Source: JAAUTY01 sp964397305 (GTDB lineage Bacteria; Cyanobacteriota; Cyanobacteriia; Cyanobacteriales; Spirulinaceae). From it: a DNA stretch of 64,000 nt. The position numbers were made by a program, and so were the translations under genes. Below are positions 35,269 through 43,144 of the stretch, one piece after another. Where the stretch lies: positions 1-64,000 of the forward strand of contig CAYNIP010000019.1 of the NCBI GenBank assembly GCA_964397305.1. Reading direction: 5' to 3'. How positions within the stretch are numbered: the first letter of the stretch is position 1; every line of letters begins with the position of its first letter. The notes below the pieces were generated by a model, which had not been told where the DNA came from, did no database searches, and saw only the letters and a list, made by a program, of their open reading frames with translations.

Positions 35269-35945
35269 CAGGCCGGCGGCCGGCAACGGTAGCCGACCCC
35301 GCGCACACTCTCAATCCAGCGCTCACCGTTGCTGAGAGGCTCCAGCTTCTTGCGGAGGCGCTGGATGCAAACATCCACCACGTTGGTTTGGGGGTTGAAG
35401 TCGTAGCCCCAGACGTGTTCCAGGATCTGGGTGCGGGTGAAGACGTGGCCGGGCGATCGCAGCAGGTAATCCAGCAGGTTAAACTCGCGACTGGTCAACT
35501 CCACAGCTTGGCCAGCGCACTGTACTTCCCGACTGAGACGGTCTAAGTAGAGGGGACCAACCCGGACAGCGTTTTGGCGATCGCCCTGGCTCCGGCGCAC
35601 CACGGCATGAAGTCGCGCGATCAGCTCTTCCACAAAAAAAGGCTTGGCGAGGTAGTCATCGGCCCCCAAATTCAAGCCGGCCAAGCGATCATCCAGCTCA
35701 TTGCGGGCCGTCAGCAGGATCACCGGAGTATCCCGACCGGCCTGGCGAAGCTGCTTGAGAATGAAAAGCCCATCTTTGCCGGGAATCATAATGTCCAGCA
35801 CAATCGCATCAAAGGTCTCCCCCAGGGCCCGCTCATAGCCCTCATCCCCATGATCACAATAGTCCACCACGAAGCCCTGTTCCTTGAGCCCCGCTTGCAC
35901 AAAGTCGGCGATCCGCGCTTCATCTTCGATGAAGAGAATGTGCAT
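35268..35945 (-). CDS. OmpR/PhoB-family response regulator
   Basis: A 225-aa transcription regulator. The receiver domain (1-120) has acidic residues ED at 7-8, phospho-acceptor Asp51 in IVLDIMIPG, Thr in LLTAR and Lys in LAKPF. The winged-helix DNA-binding domain (about 130-222) has ELTSREFNLLDYLLRSPG and the recognition region TNVVDVCIQRLRKKL. It is coupled to the kinase gene downstream (1-bp overlap) and begins exactly where the gloB stop ends, so all three are likely on one mRNA. Target genes are unknown; autoregulation of the operon is plausible. Confidence 0.93.
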   Translation of the reverse strand: MHILFIEDEARIADFVQAGLKEQGFVVDYCDHGDEGYERALGETFDAIVLDIMIPGKDGLFILKQLRQAGRDTPVILLTARNELDDRLAGLNLGADDYLAKPFFVEELIARLHAVVRRSQGDRQNAVRVGPLYLDRLSREVQCAGQAVELTSREFNLLDYLLRSPGHVFTRTQILEHVWGYDFNPQTNVVDVCIQRLRKKLEPLSNGERWIESVRGVGYRCRPPA

Positions 35946-36719
35946 TTAGAACAAGTCCTTTTTACCCCGCAGGCGGGCAAAGGTGCGAGTGTCATCGGTA
36001 GTCTCCATCGCCGCCTGGAGCGCGGGATCATCCCAGCGGAGAAAGGGATTGGTCTGCTTCTCTAGGCCCAGCCAGGTGGGCACGGTCGCCTCCCCCCGGC
36101 GACGGGCAACCTGCACGGCCTGAAAGCGCTCCGTGAGGGCCTGATTTTGGGGATCGACCTGGCAGGCAAACTGGAGATTTTTCAGGGTGTACTCGTGGGC
36201 GCACCAGATGCGCGTGTTGTCTGGCAACTGCCGCAGCTTGCCGAGGGACTGCACCATCTGGGCTGGTGTGCCTTCAAACAGGCGGCCGCAGCCCCCGGCA
36301 AAGAGGGTATCGCCGCAGAAGAGTTCGCCAGGAGCCTCGGGGGTTGGGGGGGGGAAGTAGTAGGCGATGTGGGCGCGGGTGTGGCCGGGCACAAAGAAGA
36401 TGGTCGCAACGCGGCCGGCAAACTCGAGGCGATCGCCCTCCGCCAGCGCCACCTGCTGACCCGGAATGCGGCCCCGATCCTGAGCACCGCCGTAGACCCG
36501 CGCCCGGGGAAAATGCGCCAACAATGGGCGATTGCCCCCCACATGATCGGCATGGTGGTGGGTATTGAAAATAGCGCTGAGGGTCAGGCCCAAGGCCGCC
36601 AAGCGCTGAAGAACCGGCTCCGCAACAGCCGGATCGACCACGGCGGCTTCGCGACCTGCTGGGTCCCAGATCAGGAAGATGTAATTATCAGTCAGAACCG
36701 GCAGGCGTTCAATGTGCAT
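35946..36719 (-). CDS. gloB: Hydroxyacylglutathione hydrolase (glyoxalase II)
   Basis: A 257-aa metallo-beta-lactamase-fold enzyme that hydrolyses S-lactoylglutathione to lactate and glutathione, the second step of methylglyoxal detoxification. The metal-binding THHHADHVGG motif lies near residue 52, with further ligands in VPGHTRAH, FCGDTLF and WCAHEYTLKNL. The C-terminal glutathione-site segment ends in FARLRGKKDLF, as in full-length GloB. It is the first gene of an operon with a two-component system, an unusual pairing that may hint at electrophile or redox sensing. Confidence 0.95.
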   Translation of the reverse strand: MHIERLPVLTDNYIFLIWDPAGREAAVVDPAVAEPVLQRLAALGLTLSAIFNTHHHADHVGGNRPLLAHFPRARVYGGAQDRGRIPGQQVALAEGDRLEFAGRVATIFFVPGHTRAHIAYYFPPPTPEAPGELFCGDTLFAGGCGRLFEGTPAQMVQSLGKLRQLPDNTRIWCAHEYTLKNLQFACQVDPQNQALTERFQAVQVARRRGEATVPTWLGLEKQTNPFLRWDDPALQAAMETTDDTRTFARLRGKKDLF

Positions 36720-37380
36720 GATTTGGGTCGAGACGTTTGCCTAAACTCAGGAGTTGGCTGGGGGAGCCGGGAGTGCTAGCTGAGGGCAATTCAAGCCAGC
36801 AAGGCCTCAGGGCAGGAGCGAGCTAGACGATGCTACGGTGTCATGGGTCTCGGGATTGGGTACCCTACCACGCTCGCAATCACGCTTTTAACATAACAAG
36901 GGATGAGGGGCTTTGGGGCCTTGGCATCACCCGAAGGACTGCCAGGCCGGCGGCTCTCCGGCGGACCTTGGTCTAAATTTGAGCTTGAAGTCCTAGGGGG
37001 CGCTATTCCCTCCAGGACGCTGCGTGAAGGCCGCTGGCAGAGGTTTGCGATACCCTTCAAGTTCGCAATTTTGTTGGGCAGCCTGGCGAGTCAATTACTC
37101 TATTTCTTATCCGCTCTTCACGGGCGATCTTTGCTAAGTCCTGAGATTTCAGCAGTTTCATACTAAAGCAAAAGCTAAAGTAAGTGGGCTCTTCGGCACT
37201 TGGTGTGTAAACCAATCAGAATCTAAACCCCAAAAACCTTGCTGTGTAAAAATCCGAACTTTCCGAAAGCTTTGTCCGATTTGAAAATTGCCAGAAGCCT
37301 TGCCATAACGTGGTTTCGCCGATTTTCACCAAGCCAAATGTCGAAGAACCGCAGGTGTAAGCTTTAAAAAGCCACTTGCA
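36720..37380. other. Spacer at the left edge of the restriction island
   Basis: No gene is supported. It contains a duplicated 65-bp fragment of the M48 protease gene end (37030-37094). To the right of this the DNA becomes markedly AT-rich and contains the leader of the methyltransferase gene. Confidence 0.55.
37030..37094 (-). repeat. 65-bp direct repeat, left copy
   Basis: Identical over 65 bases to 39563-39627 and in the same orientation (GCCGCTGGCAGAGG ... GGCGAGTCAA). On the minus strand it would encode the last residues of the M48 protease (QQNCELEGYRKPLP), so it is a detached copy of that gene's 3' end. Weaker similarity continues for a few bases to the right. Confidence 0.9.
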
Positions 37381-38784
37381 ATGTCAAGCAAATTGCTTTA
37401 CATTGGTTATAATCTAGTACAAGTACATGAGTTAGATCGAATGCAGTTGCCCCTATTTCCATCAGACTTAAAAGAGAACACGAAGGACAAGTCGGCTTTC
37501 AGCGATCCTAGCTTTGCAAGCAACAAGCTCCTGCCAGTACATCGATGGATACCTTGGATTGCGGGCTTTTCCAGCAGTTTTGTACGCGATGTGCTAGAAG
37601 CTAAATTGCCAACTAGAGGAACTGTCTTAGATCCATTTGCAGGTGTAGGAACAACTCTGGTTGAAGCATCTCTTCTGGGACATGATGTAGTTGGTTTTGA
37701 AATTAACCCGTATGCTGCGCTAGCATGTGCCACTAAAGTTAATGCACATAAACTTAATTCACCGATAATTCATCGAGAAATAAGGAATCTTCAGTTTTTC
37801 TATAAGGATGCTTTAAGAACAAAATATTCTCCCATCAGTAAACCACCGCATGGATTCAAAACACGCAAAGATTTTTATAGTCCTGCGGTATTAAAGAAAG
37901 TCTTGATAATTCAAGACTTCATACAGCAAATGGATCATCTTCAGACTCAACAAGTCTTTCAATTGGCCTTCGCGTCAACAATGGTGAGCTACTCAAACTA
38001 TTCCTATGAGCCAAGTTTGGGAACTCGAAGTGCAGCAGGAAGAAGTGATGTTGAAGATTTCCCTGTTATTAACGCTATTGTTGATAAGCTAGAAAAAATA
38101 GCCATAGATGTAGAATGGTTCTCTAATAATATACGAGCTAAGGAGGCAAAAGCAGAAATAATAAATTCTTCTTTCTTTGATTGTCATACACACACTGAAA
38201 AAGCCTCTGCCGATCTTGTGATAACATCACCACCTTATCTGAATAACTATCATTATATCCGTAACACGCGCCCTCATCTTTACTGGCTCGGTTTTGCAGA
38301 AAAGCCGCACGACACAAAAACCTTAGAACATCAAAACTTTGGAAAGTATTGGCAAACTGTACGAGAGTCAGGTGTTATAGATATTGACTTTGCCGATCCA
38401 CCAAAGAAACTTATAGGACAGTTAGATTATCTCCGCACATTAAACGCGGAAAAGGGAATCTATGGCGGGAATGGTTGGGCTAATTATGCAGCATCTTACT
38501 TTAATGATTGCTATCGATTCATTAATAGTCTTCAATACGTGCTTAAGCCGGGTGGCTTAGCATACGTTGTTATTGGGAATAGCATCTTGCAGGGAGTCAT
38601 GATTCCAACAGATGAATATTTAGGGGAAATCGCTAAAAATACGGGACTTGAACTAATTGGTATTGATGTCCCTCGCAGCACTCGCGTAGGTAATAGTATC
38701 ATTCAGTCATCTGTACGGGTTTCAAAAGCTGATAACTCGCACAAGTTATATGAATCTGTTGTTGGGTTGCGTCAACCAAAGTGA
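37381..38784 (+). CDS. DNA amino-methyltransferase of a type II restriction-modification system
   Basis: 467 aa. The SAM-binding motif I is VLDPFAGVGTTLVEA (about residue 80). The catalytic motif IV TSPPY lies far downstream (about residue 281) in VITSPPYLNNYHYIRN, so the order is I then IV. SPPY points to N4-cytosine or N6-adenine methylation rather than C5-cytosine. Codon use is AT-rich and unlike all neighbours, indicating horizontal acquisition. The start could be ATG 37381 or ATG 37441 (MQLPLFPSD). Its 3' end overlaps the convergent endonuclease gene by 13 bp. It would protect host DNA from that enzyme. Confidence 0.88.
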   Translation: MSSKLLYIGYNLVQVHELDRMQLPLFPSDLKENTKDKSAFSDPSFASNKLLPVHRWIPWIAGFSSSFVRDVLEAKLPTRGTVLDPFAGVGTTLVEASLLGHDVVGFEINPYAALACATKVNAHKLNSPIIHREIRNLQFFYKDALRTKYSPISKPPHGFKTRKDFYSPAVLKKVLIIQDFIQQMDHLQTQQVFQLAFASTMVSYSNYSYEPSLGTRSAAGRSDVEDFPVINAIVDKLEKIAIDVEWFSNNIRAKEAKAEIINSSFFDCHTHTEKASADLVITSPPYLNNYHYIRNTRPHLYWLGFAEKPHDTKTLEHQNFGKYWQTVRESGVIDIDFADPPKKLIGQLDYLRTLNAEKGIYGGNGWANYAASYFNDCYRFINSLQYVLKPGGLAYVVIGNSILQGVMIPTDEYLGEIAKNTGLELIGIDVPRSTRVGNSIIQSSVRVSKADNSHKLYESVVGLRQPK

Positions 38785-39395
38785 TTCTGAATTGATTCAA
38801 TTAATTTAGCGTAATCAGGACGCTGCCCTTGCCATTTCTTTTCCCAACTACGACCGGGATGAAGAGTGTCCCATCCAGCAAGAATTTGCCCATAGCGATT
38901 AATACCAGGATCATGATTACCGAAACCATCTATAACGCTGTTCCACAAAGGTCGATATCTTCGAATTATTGCGGCTTCAATTGCAGAAATTAAGCTACTT
39001 TCCTCATCATTCAAAATAACAAAGCGGCATTTAAAGTCTGCAACTTCGAGATTTTCAGCGACCTTGATGCTAGAAGCATGCTCATTCAAGCGGCGGTACA
39101 GAGCGCTAGATCTAGATACAGACACAGATTCTCTAGCTTGCCTCCAACCACTCGGAACTGCTTTCCCAGCATAAATGGGTATTGATAAATCATAGCTATT
39201 ACTCTGTGCAAGTGGAGCATAAGGAGGAAATACACCAGTGTAGTAAAGGAGGTAAATTCCGGCTCCCGCAAAGGCTTCGGGAGGAGGTAAGGGTTGAGCA
39301 GGAGTCAATACAACAAAGTCTAAAACTTCATTGACAACCTGCTGAAATGTGGATGAACGAAAGATATGGTTGGCGGGATTGAAACGAGATAACAT
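38772..39395 (-). CDS. Eco29kI-type GIY-YIG restriction endonuclease
   Basis: A 207-aa homologue of Eco29kI, a GIY-YIG nuclease known to recognise CCGCGG. GIY appears as GAGIYLLYYTG (about residue 46) and YIG as PIYAGKAVP (about 73). It is followed by the conserved Arg in LYRRLNEHASSI, the active-site Glu region ISAIEAAIIRRYRPLWN, and the family tail DGFGNHDPG...WDTLHPGRSW. ATG 39395 is chosen over the adjacent TTG. It is AT-rich and overlaps the methyltransferase gene tail to tail. Target specificity here is inferred from family resemblance only. Confidence 0.88.
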   Translation of the reverse strand: MLSRFNPANHIFRSSTFQQVVNEVLDFVVLTPAQPLPPPEAFAGAGIYLLYYTGVFPPYAPLAQSNSYDLSIPIYAGKAVPSGWRQARESVSVSRSSALYRRLNEHASSIKVAENLEVADFKCRFVILNDEESSLISAIEAAIIRRYRPLWNSVIDGFGNHDPGINRYGQILAGWDTLHPGRSWEKKWQGQRPDYAKLIESIQNHFG

Positions 39396-39549
39396 CAACT
39401 ATGATTTTCTTGCCTCTTTCTATTCATAGTCCATAGATGGCGCAAATGCCAACTTTGGCTGCCATATAACCAGAGCTTTAGGGCGTTGGCGTAGCCTGTT
39501 CCGCAGGAACGCAGAGCGGCTATGGCAGGGTGCTCCTAGGTCTTAGGCC

Positions 39550-40395
39550 TTAGGGGGCGATCGCCGCTGGCAGAGGTTTGCGATACCCTTCAAGTTCGCA
39601 ATTTTGTTGGGCAGCCTGGCGAGTCAACTGCTCGATTCGCTCCTGGGAGGGTGGGTGCGTGTGGAAATAGCCCGCAAAGCGCTGGGTGGCCTGATGCTCG
39701 TCAGCCGCCAAGCGCTGAAAGAAGTCCAAGCTGCCGTGACCGTGACCGTAGTGACGGCAGACCGCCGTGAGAGCATAGCGATCCGCCGCTGACTCAGCTT
39801 GACGACTGTAGTGGAGACCCTGGAGGTTAAAGCTGGCACTCAAGACATTTGCGCCGCCCCGAGCCCCGCTACTCCCCAGGGCCAATTGCAGTCCCCAGGC
39901 CACCACCAGGCCGCGCCCAAGCTGGCGCAGACTGTCATGGTGGACATGGTGGCCCAGTTCGTGGGCGAGGATGAACGCCAGTTCGTTCTCGGACTCCACT
40001 TCCTGGAGCAGGGCCGTGGTCACAAAAACATGGCCCCCCGGCAAAACGGCTGCATTGGCAATCTCGCTCTCGATCAGGTGAGCCGTAGGCGGCAACCGCT
40101 CCGCCTCCGCTTGGGCGAAGGTCAGCAGCAAGGCCTGTACATAGTCCCGGCGCGGATCGTCCTTCAGTTCCTGGCCACCGAAGATGCTCGCCCCGTCTTG
40201 GGCGAGCACCCGGCCGATCTTCGCCTCCAGACCCGGATTCACCTGGGGCGCGACCCAATCCACAGCCCAGCCCAGGAGGGCATAGATGGCCACACTGCCC
40301 CCCACAACCACCCCCAACAAGTAGCCCAGATTGGCGAGGGGATGGTGGGGAGTTACGTTAACTTCTTCGCGAATCTCGCGGGGGATGTACTTCAT
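39550..40395 (-). CDS. M48-family membrane metalloprotease
   Basis: A 281-aa zinc peptidase related to HtpX/Oma1/BepA. One membrane helix lies near residues 22-45. The catalytic motif HELGHH (about residue 143) provides two zinc His, with the third ligand in the AESAADRYAL segment. The C-terminal HTHPPSQERIEQLTR motif is typical of this branch. Its N-terminus overlaps the upstream YbjQ-domain gene by 38 bp, suggesting one operon. The 3' end carries the right copy of the 65-bp repeat, and the stop TAA falls just beyond it. A role in envelope protein quality control is inferred from the family. Confidence 0.9.
   Translation of the reverse strand: MKYIPREIREEVNVTPHHPLANLGYLLGVVVGGSVAIYALLGWAVDWVAPQVNPGLEAKIGRVLAQDGASIFGGQELKDDPRRDYVQALLLTFAQAEAERLPPTAHLIESEIANAAVLPGGHVFVTTALLQEVESENELAFILAHELGHHVHHDSLRQLGRGLVVAWGLQLALGSSGARGGANVLSASFNLQGLHYSRQAESAADRYALTAVCRHYGHGHGSLDFFQRLAADEHQATQRFAGYFHTHPPSQERIEQLTRQAAQQNCELEGYRKPLPAAIAP
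39563..39627 (-). repeat. 65-bp direct repeat, right copy (inside the M48 gene end)
   Basis: This is the intact copy, lying within the last codons of the M48 protease gene. Together with 37030-37094 it brackets about 2.5 kb carrying only the restriction-modification pair. No integrase or transposase gene lies between the copies. Confidence 0.9.
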
Positions 40396-40861
40396 CGCCG
40401 CTAGCCCCTTGATGTTGGCGAATGCCAGTTCCGTAGGCGATCACCTCAACCGAGGTGTTGCTGTTGTCAGTGCTGCCGACATCACTGGTCTCCAGCCGCA
40501 CATTGAGCACTTCCGTCGCACCCCACTCGACCGCCTGCTCCTTGAGCCGCAGCAGGGCCTCGCGGCGGGCGCGGTCGATCAGACTTTCGTAGGCCAGCAC
40601 CCGACCCCCGACCAGATTCTGTAGACCGAGCACAAAGGATTTGAAGGCATCCGTCGCAATAACCGCACTGCCGACAAAGAAGGCCACCTCGCGGGCTTCA
40701 GGCAGGGGTTGGCCAGCGCTGAAGTTCACGAGGGGAATGTGCATCAGGCGGCGCTCGCGGCGGCGGATGCTCTCGTAGTGGCGTTTTTCAACACCGCTAC
40801 CGACGACATAGCCGAGGATGAGCACGGCGGCGGTAATGATCAGGGCAAGAATCAGGTCCAT
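40358..40861 (-). CDS. Membrane-anchored YbjQ (UPF0145)-domain protein
   Basis: A 167-aa protein with one N-terminal membrane helix (residues 3-22) and a basic linker (RRRERRLMH), followed by a YbjQ-type domain (about 45-150) with FVGSAVIATDAFKSF, LQNLVGGRVLAYESLIDRARREAL and GATEVLNVRLETS. YbjQ domains form pentameric rings and have been proposed to bind metals; the function is not established. It is followed by a 38-bp overlap with the M48 protease and preceded 42 bp away by a soluble YbjQ gene. The three genes probably form an operon. Confidence 0.85.
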   Translation of the reverse strand: MDLILALIITAAVLILGYVVGSGVEKRHYESIRRRERRLMHIPLVNFSAGQPLPEAREVAFFVGSAVIATDAFKSFVLGLQNLVGGRVLAYESLIDRARREALLRLKEQAVEWGATEVLNVRLETSDVGSTDNSNTSVEVIAYGTGIRQHQGASGDEVHPPRDSRRS

Positions 40862-40903
40862 TGCTTAGCCACTCGTTAATAAGGATTAAGGATGCTTGGG
40901 GCA

Positions 40904-41218
40904 CTACTCAACCCGCACTGCCGTGCCGTAGGCGAAAAGCTCTGCCGCCCCTTGGGCGATCGCCGAGGTGCCGAAGCGGATATTCACCACGGCATTGGCC
41001 CCCAGTTGTTCTGCTTGGCGTACCATCCGTTCCGTCGATTCTTTGCGAGCTTCTTGGAGTAGTTCCGTGTAGGCTCGCAGTTCGCCGCCGACGAGATTCT
41101 TGAAGCCGGCTAGGATGTCTTTGCCGACGTTCTTGGCGCGGACGGTGCTACCTTGAACGATGCCGAAGTGTTCAATGATTGCCTTGCCAGGGACACCTTC
41201 GAGAGTGGTGAGAATCAT
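40904..41218 (-). CDS. YbjQ (UPF0145)-family protein
   Basis: A 104-aa single-domain YbjQ protein of normal family length, with TTLEGVPGKAIIEHFGIVQG, the central FKNLVGGELRAYTELLQEARKE block, and GANAVVNIRFGTSAI near the C-terminus. It is soluble and without a signal peptide, unlike its membrane-anchored neighbour. It starts with ATG 41218 after an AT-rich promoter-like stretch (41230-41270) and leads the presumed YbjQ-YbjQ-M48 operon. The function is unknown beyond the family fold. Confidence 0.9.
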   Translation of the reverse strand: MILTTLEGVPGKAIIEHFGIVQGSTVRAKNVGKDILAGFKNLVGGELRAYTELLQEARKESTERMVRQAEQLGANAVVNIRFGTSAIAQGAAELFAYGTAVRVE

Positions 41219-41621
41219 AGCCTTACCGCCGCTGGGGCAAATAATAGGATGTTTTATAGCTTATACGAAAAGATGATGGCGGCTAGGGGCAAGCTTAGCT
41301 GGCTCAGCCCAGAATTCTTAAGATTTTGGCTGGGGAGGCCGGGAAGTCGCCGCTGAATTTTTTGTGGGCCTCGAGGGCCGGGAGCTAGGAGGCGGGCGGG
41401 GGCCGGGGTGAAATCGGCCCCGACGCCAGCCCCGAAAATTCACCCCGCTGACAGCAGGCCAGGATTCGTAACATTAGGCACAAACGCCTAGAGGAACCAG
41501 ATCTAGACTGAGGAATACCCTCCGATTGCTTATTCAGACCGCCCTTCTATACAGTGGCGGTTTTCATTCTTTCGCAAAATTGGGGTTGGCTGCGTCATCG
41601 CTTCCAGTTTGGGCTTCTTCT
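41219..41621. other. Spacer without visible genes
   Basis: The part next to 41218 is AT-rich and probably holds the promoter of the YbjQ operon. The remainder up to the FMN reductase stop shows no coding signature, repeat or RNA structure that I can name. Confidence 0.4.
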
Positions 41622-42167
41622 TCACTGCCCTTGCAAGCGGGCGGCGTTCTCCACCAAGCTTTTGGCAAAGGCATCGAAGCGCTCGGCTAGCGTTTCGTCA
41701 ACTAGTTTGCCGTCTTCGGTAAAAGCCTGCCAAGCTTGGCCAACGGCGATCTGCTCTGGAATCACCCAGGCATGAACCCAGCGCAAGACCAAGCGCAACT
41801 CGTTGAGGGCGTTGCTATTGTTGCGGCCGCCGAGCACGCTGATCAGGCCTGCGACTTTGCCCGCGAGGTGGTCGAAGCTCATCAGATCGAGGGCATTTTT
41901 GAGCACGCCACTGACCCCACCGTGATACTCCGGTGTCGCCAGAATGCAGCCGTCCGCCTGCTGGAAGGCCTGACGTAGGCGCTCCACATCGGGATAGTCG
42001 GGGTACTCCTGCTGGTCGCCGTTGCAGAAAGGCAAGTTCAGAGTACGGATATCGAGCCACGCCACTTCAGCTCCGAGGGCTGCAACCCGCTGAGTTGCCT
42101 GCTGGAGGGCGAGGGCGCTGTAGGCGTTGGCGCGCAGACTACCGTTGAGGCCGATGATTTTGGGCAT
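41622..42167 (-). CDS. NADPH-dependent FMN reductase-family protein
   Basis: About 181 aa with a flavodoxin-like fold. The FMN phosphate loop is GLNGSLRANAYS (about residues 5-16). The TPEYHGGVSGVLKNALD motif (about 80-95) is diagnostic of NAD(P)H:FMN/quinone/chromate reductases, and VLGGRNNSN follows. It probably reduces quinones, azo compounds or metal ions for redox defence. ATG 42167 (MPKIIGLNG) fits family length; an ATG 12 codons upstream is possible. It is monocistronic, 110 bp from thiM. Confidence 0.88.
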   Translation of the reverse strand: MPKIIGLNGSLRANAYSALALQQATQRVAALGAEVAWLDIRTLNLPFCNGDQQEYPDYPDVERLRQAFQQADGCILATPEYHGGVSGVLKNALDLMSFDHLAGKVAGLISVLGGRNNSNALNELRLVLRWVHAWVIPEQIAVGQAWQAFTEDGKLVDETLAERFDAFAKSLVENAARLQGQ

Positions 42168-42275
42168 AGTGTTAACCGAGGGGGTGGGTGAGAGCAAAGT
42201 CATAACGACTACGCTTAGGCTAGCAAGTTCTAGCTCCCCCCGTCAACGGACGGATTTTACCCGAGGTGGCGGCTG

Positions 42276-43100
42276 CTAAAGGGCGATCGGCTGCTCGACC
42301 TGAGCTTCCAACCGCAGGCGCTGGCTCAGGGTCGCCCGGTCTAGGGTGTAGAGAGAATCCAAAAAGTGAGATTGCAAGCTGCCAGGCCCGCAGGCCTTCT
42401 CGGCCGCAATTTCCCCCGCCAGGCCCATGAGGCCCATGGCATGGACGGCGGCCCGGAGGGGTTGCTCTGGTTGTACGGCGAGGAAGGCCCCGATCAAGGC
42501 TGAAGCCGTGCAGCCTAGGCCGGTGACTTTGGCCATCAGGGGATGGCCGTTCTGGTTGGCGGCTAGGCGATCGCCCTGCACACTGAAATCTGTGGCGCCG
42601 CTGATGGTCACGACACAGCCGTACATCTGGGTCAAGCGGCGGGCGGCGGCGATCGCCATTTCCGAGCCCTGAGTACTGTCAACGCCGCGAGTGTTGCTGG
42701 CCTCGGCGGCCACGGCCAGGATCTCTGAGGCATTGCCGCGAATCACCGTGGGCGTTGCTGCGCTGAGGAGCTGCCGCACGGCCAAGGTCCGGTAGGGGGT
42801 GGCCCCGGCCCCTACGGGGTCGAGCACGATCGGCTTGCCCAGTTGCTGGGCCTTCTTCACCGCTCGCTCCATCGCGGTCAGCCATTCCCGATCCAGAGTG
42901 CCAATATTCACCACCAAGGCCGCGGCCAGGGCTACCATGTCTTCGACTTCGGCGATCGCGTGGGCCATAACCGGCGAAGCTCCCAGGGCTAAGAGCGCAT
43001 TCGCTGACGAGTTCATGGCGACATAGTTGGTAATGTTGTGGACCAACGGCGTGGTCGCCCGGATGGCTTGCAAATCCTGCCAGAGAGAATCAGCGTTCAC
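42276..43100 (-). CDS. thiM: Hydroxyethylthiazole kinase
   Basis: A 274-aa ribokinase-like enzyme that phosphorylates 4-methyl-5-(2-hydroxyethyl)thiazole in thiamin salvage. VHNITNYVAMNSSANALLALGASPVM (about residues 20-45) and the LDPVGAGAT motif are typical, and the GLGCTASAL segment carries the catalytic Cys and anion hole. No TPP riboswitch is visible in the short leader. It is followed by nothing co-directional within 100 bp and lies 44 bp from the stop of the NAD(P)HX repair gene, with which it may be co-transcribed. Confidence 0.95.
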   Translation of the reverse strand: MNADSLWQDLQAIRATTPLVHNITNYVAMNSSANALLALGASPVMAHAIAEVEDMVALAAALVVNIGTLDREWLTAMERAVKKAQQLGKPIVLDPVGAGATPYRTLAVRQLLSAATPTVIRGNASEILAVAAEASNTRGVDSTQGSEMAIAAARRLTQMYGCVVTISGATDFSVQGDRLAANQNGHPLMAKVTGLGCTASALIGAFLAVQPEQPLRAAVHAMGLMGLAGEIAAEKACGPGSLQSHFLDSLYTLDRATLSQRLRLEAQVEQPIAL

Positions 43101-43144
43101 AGTGCTTACCTCGCAACCTTGCTGGCTGCCATTCTAGCAGGCAT

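Noticed and set aside
36833..37166. Short open frames in the gloB-methyltransferase spacer
   Set aside because: They run across the duplicated M48 fragment and spacer in mixed frames without ribosome-binding sites.
43101..43144. Possible TPP riboswitch upstream of thiM
   Set aside because: The leader is only 44 bp to the next gene and lacks the CUGAGA/ACCUGA thi-box sequences.
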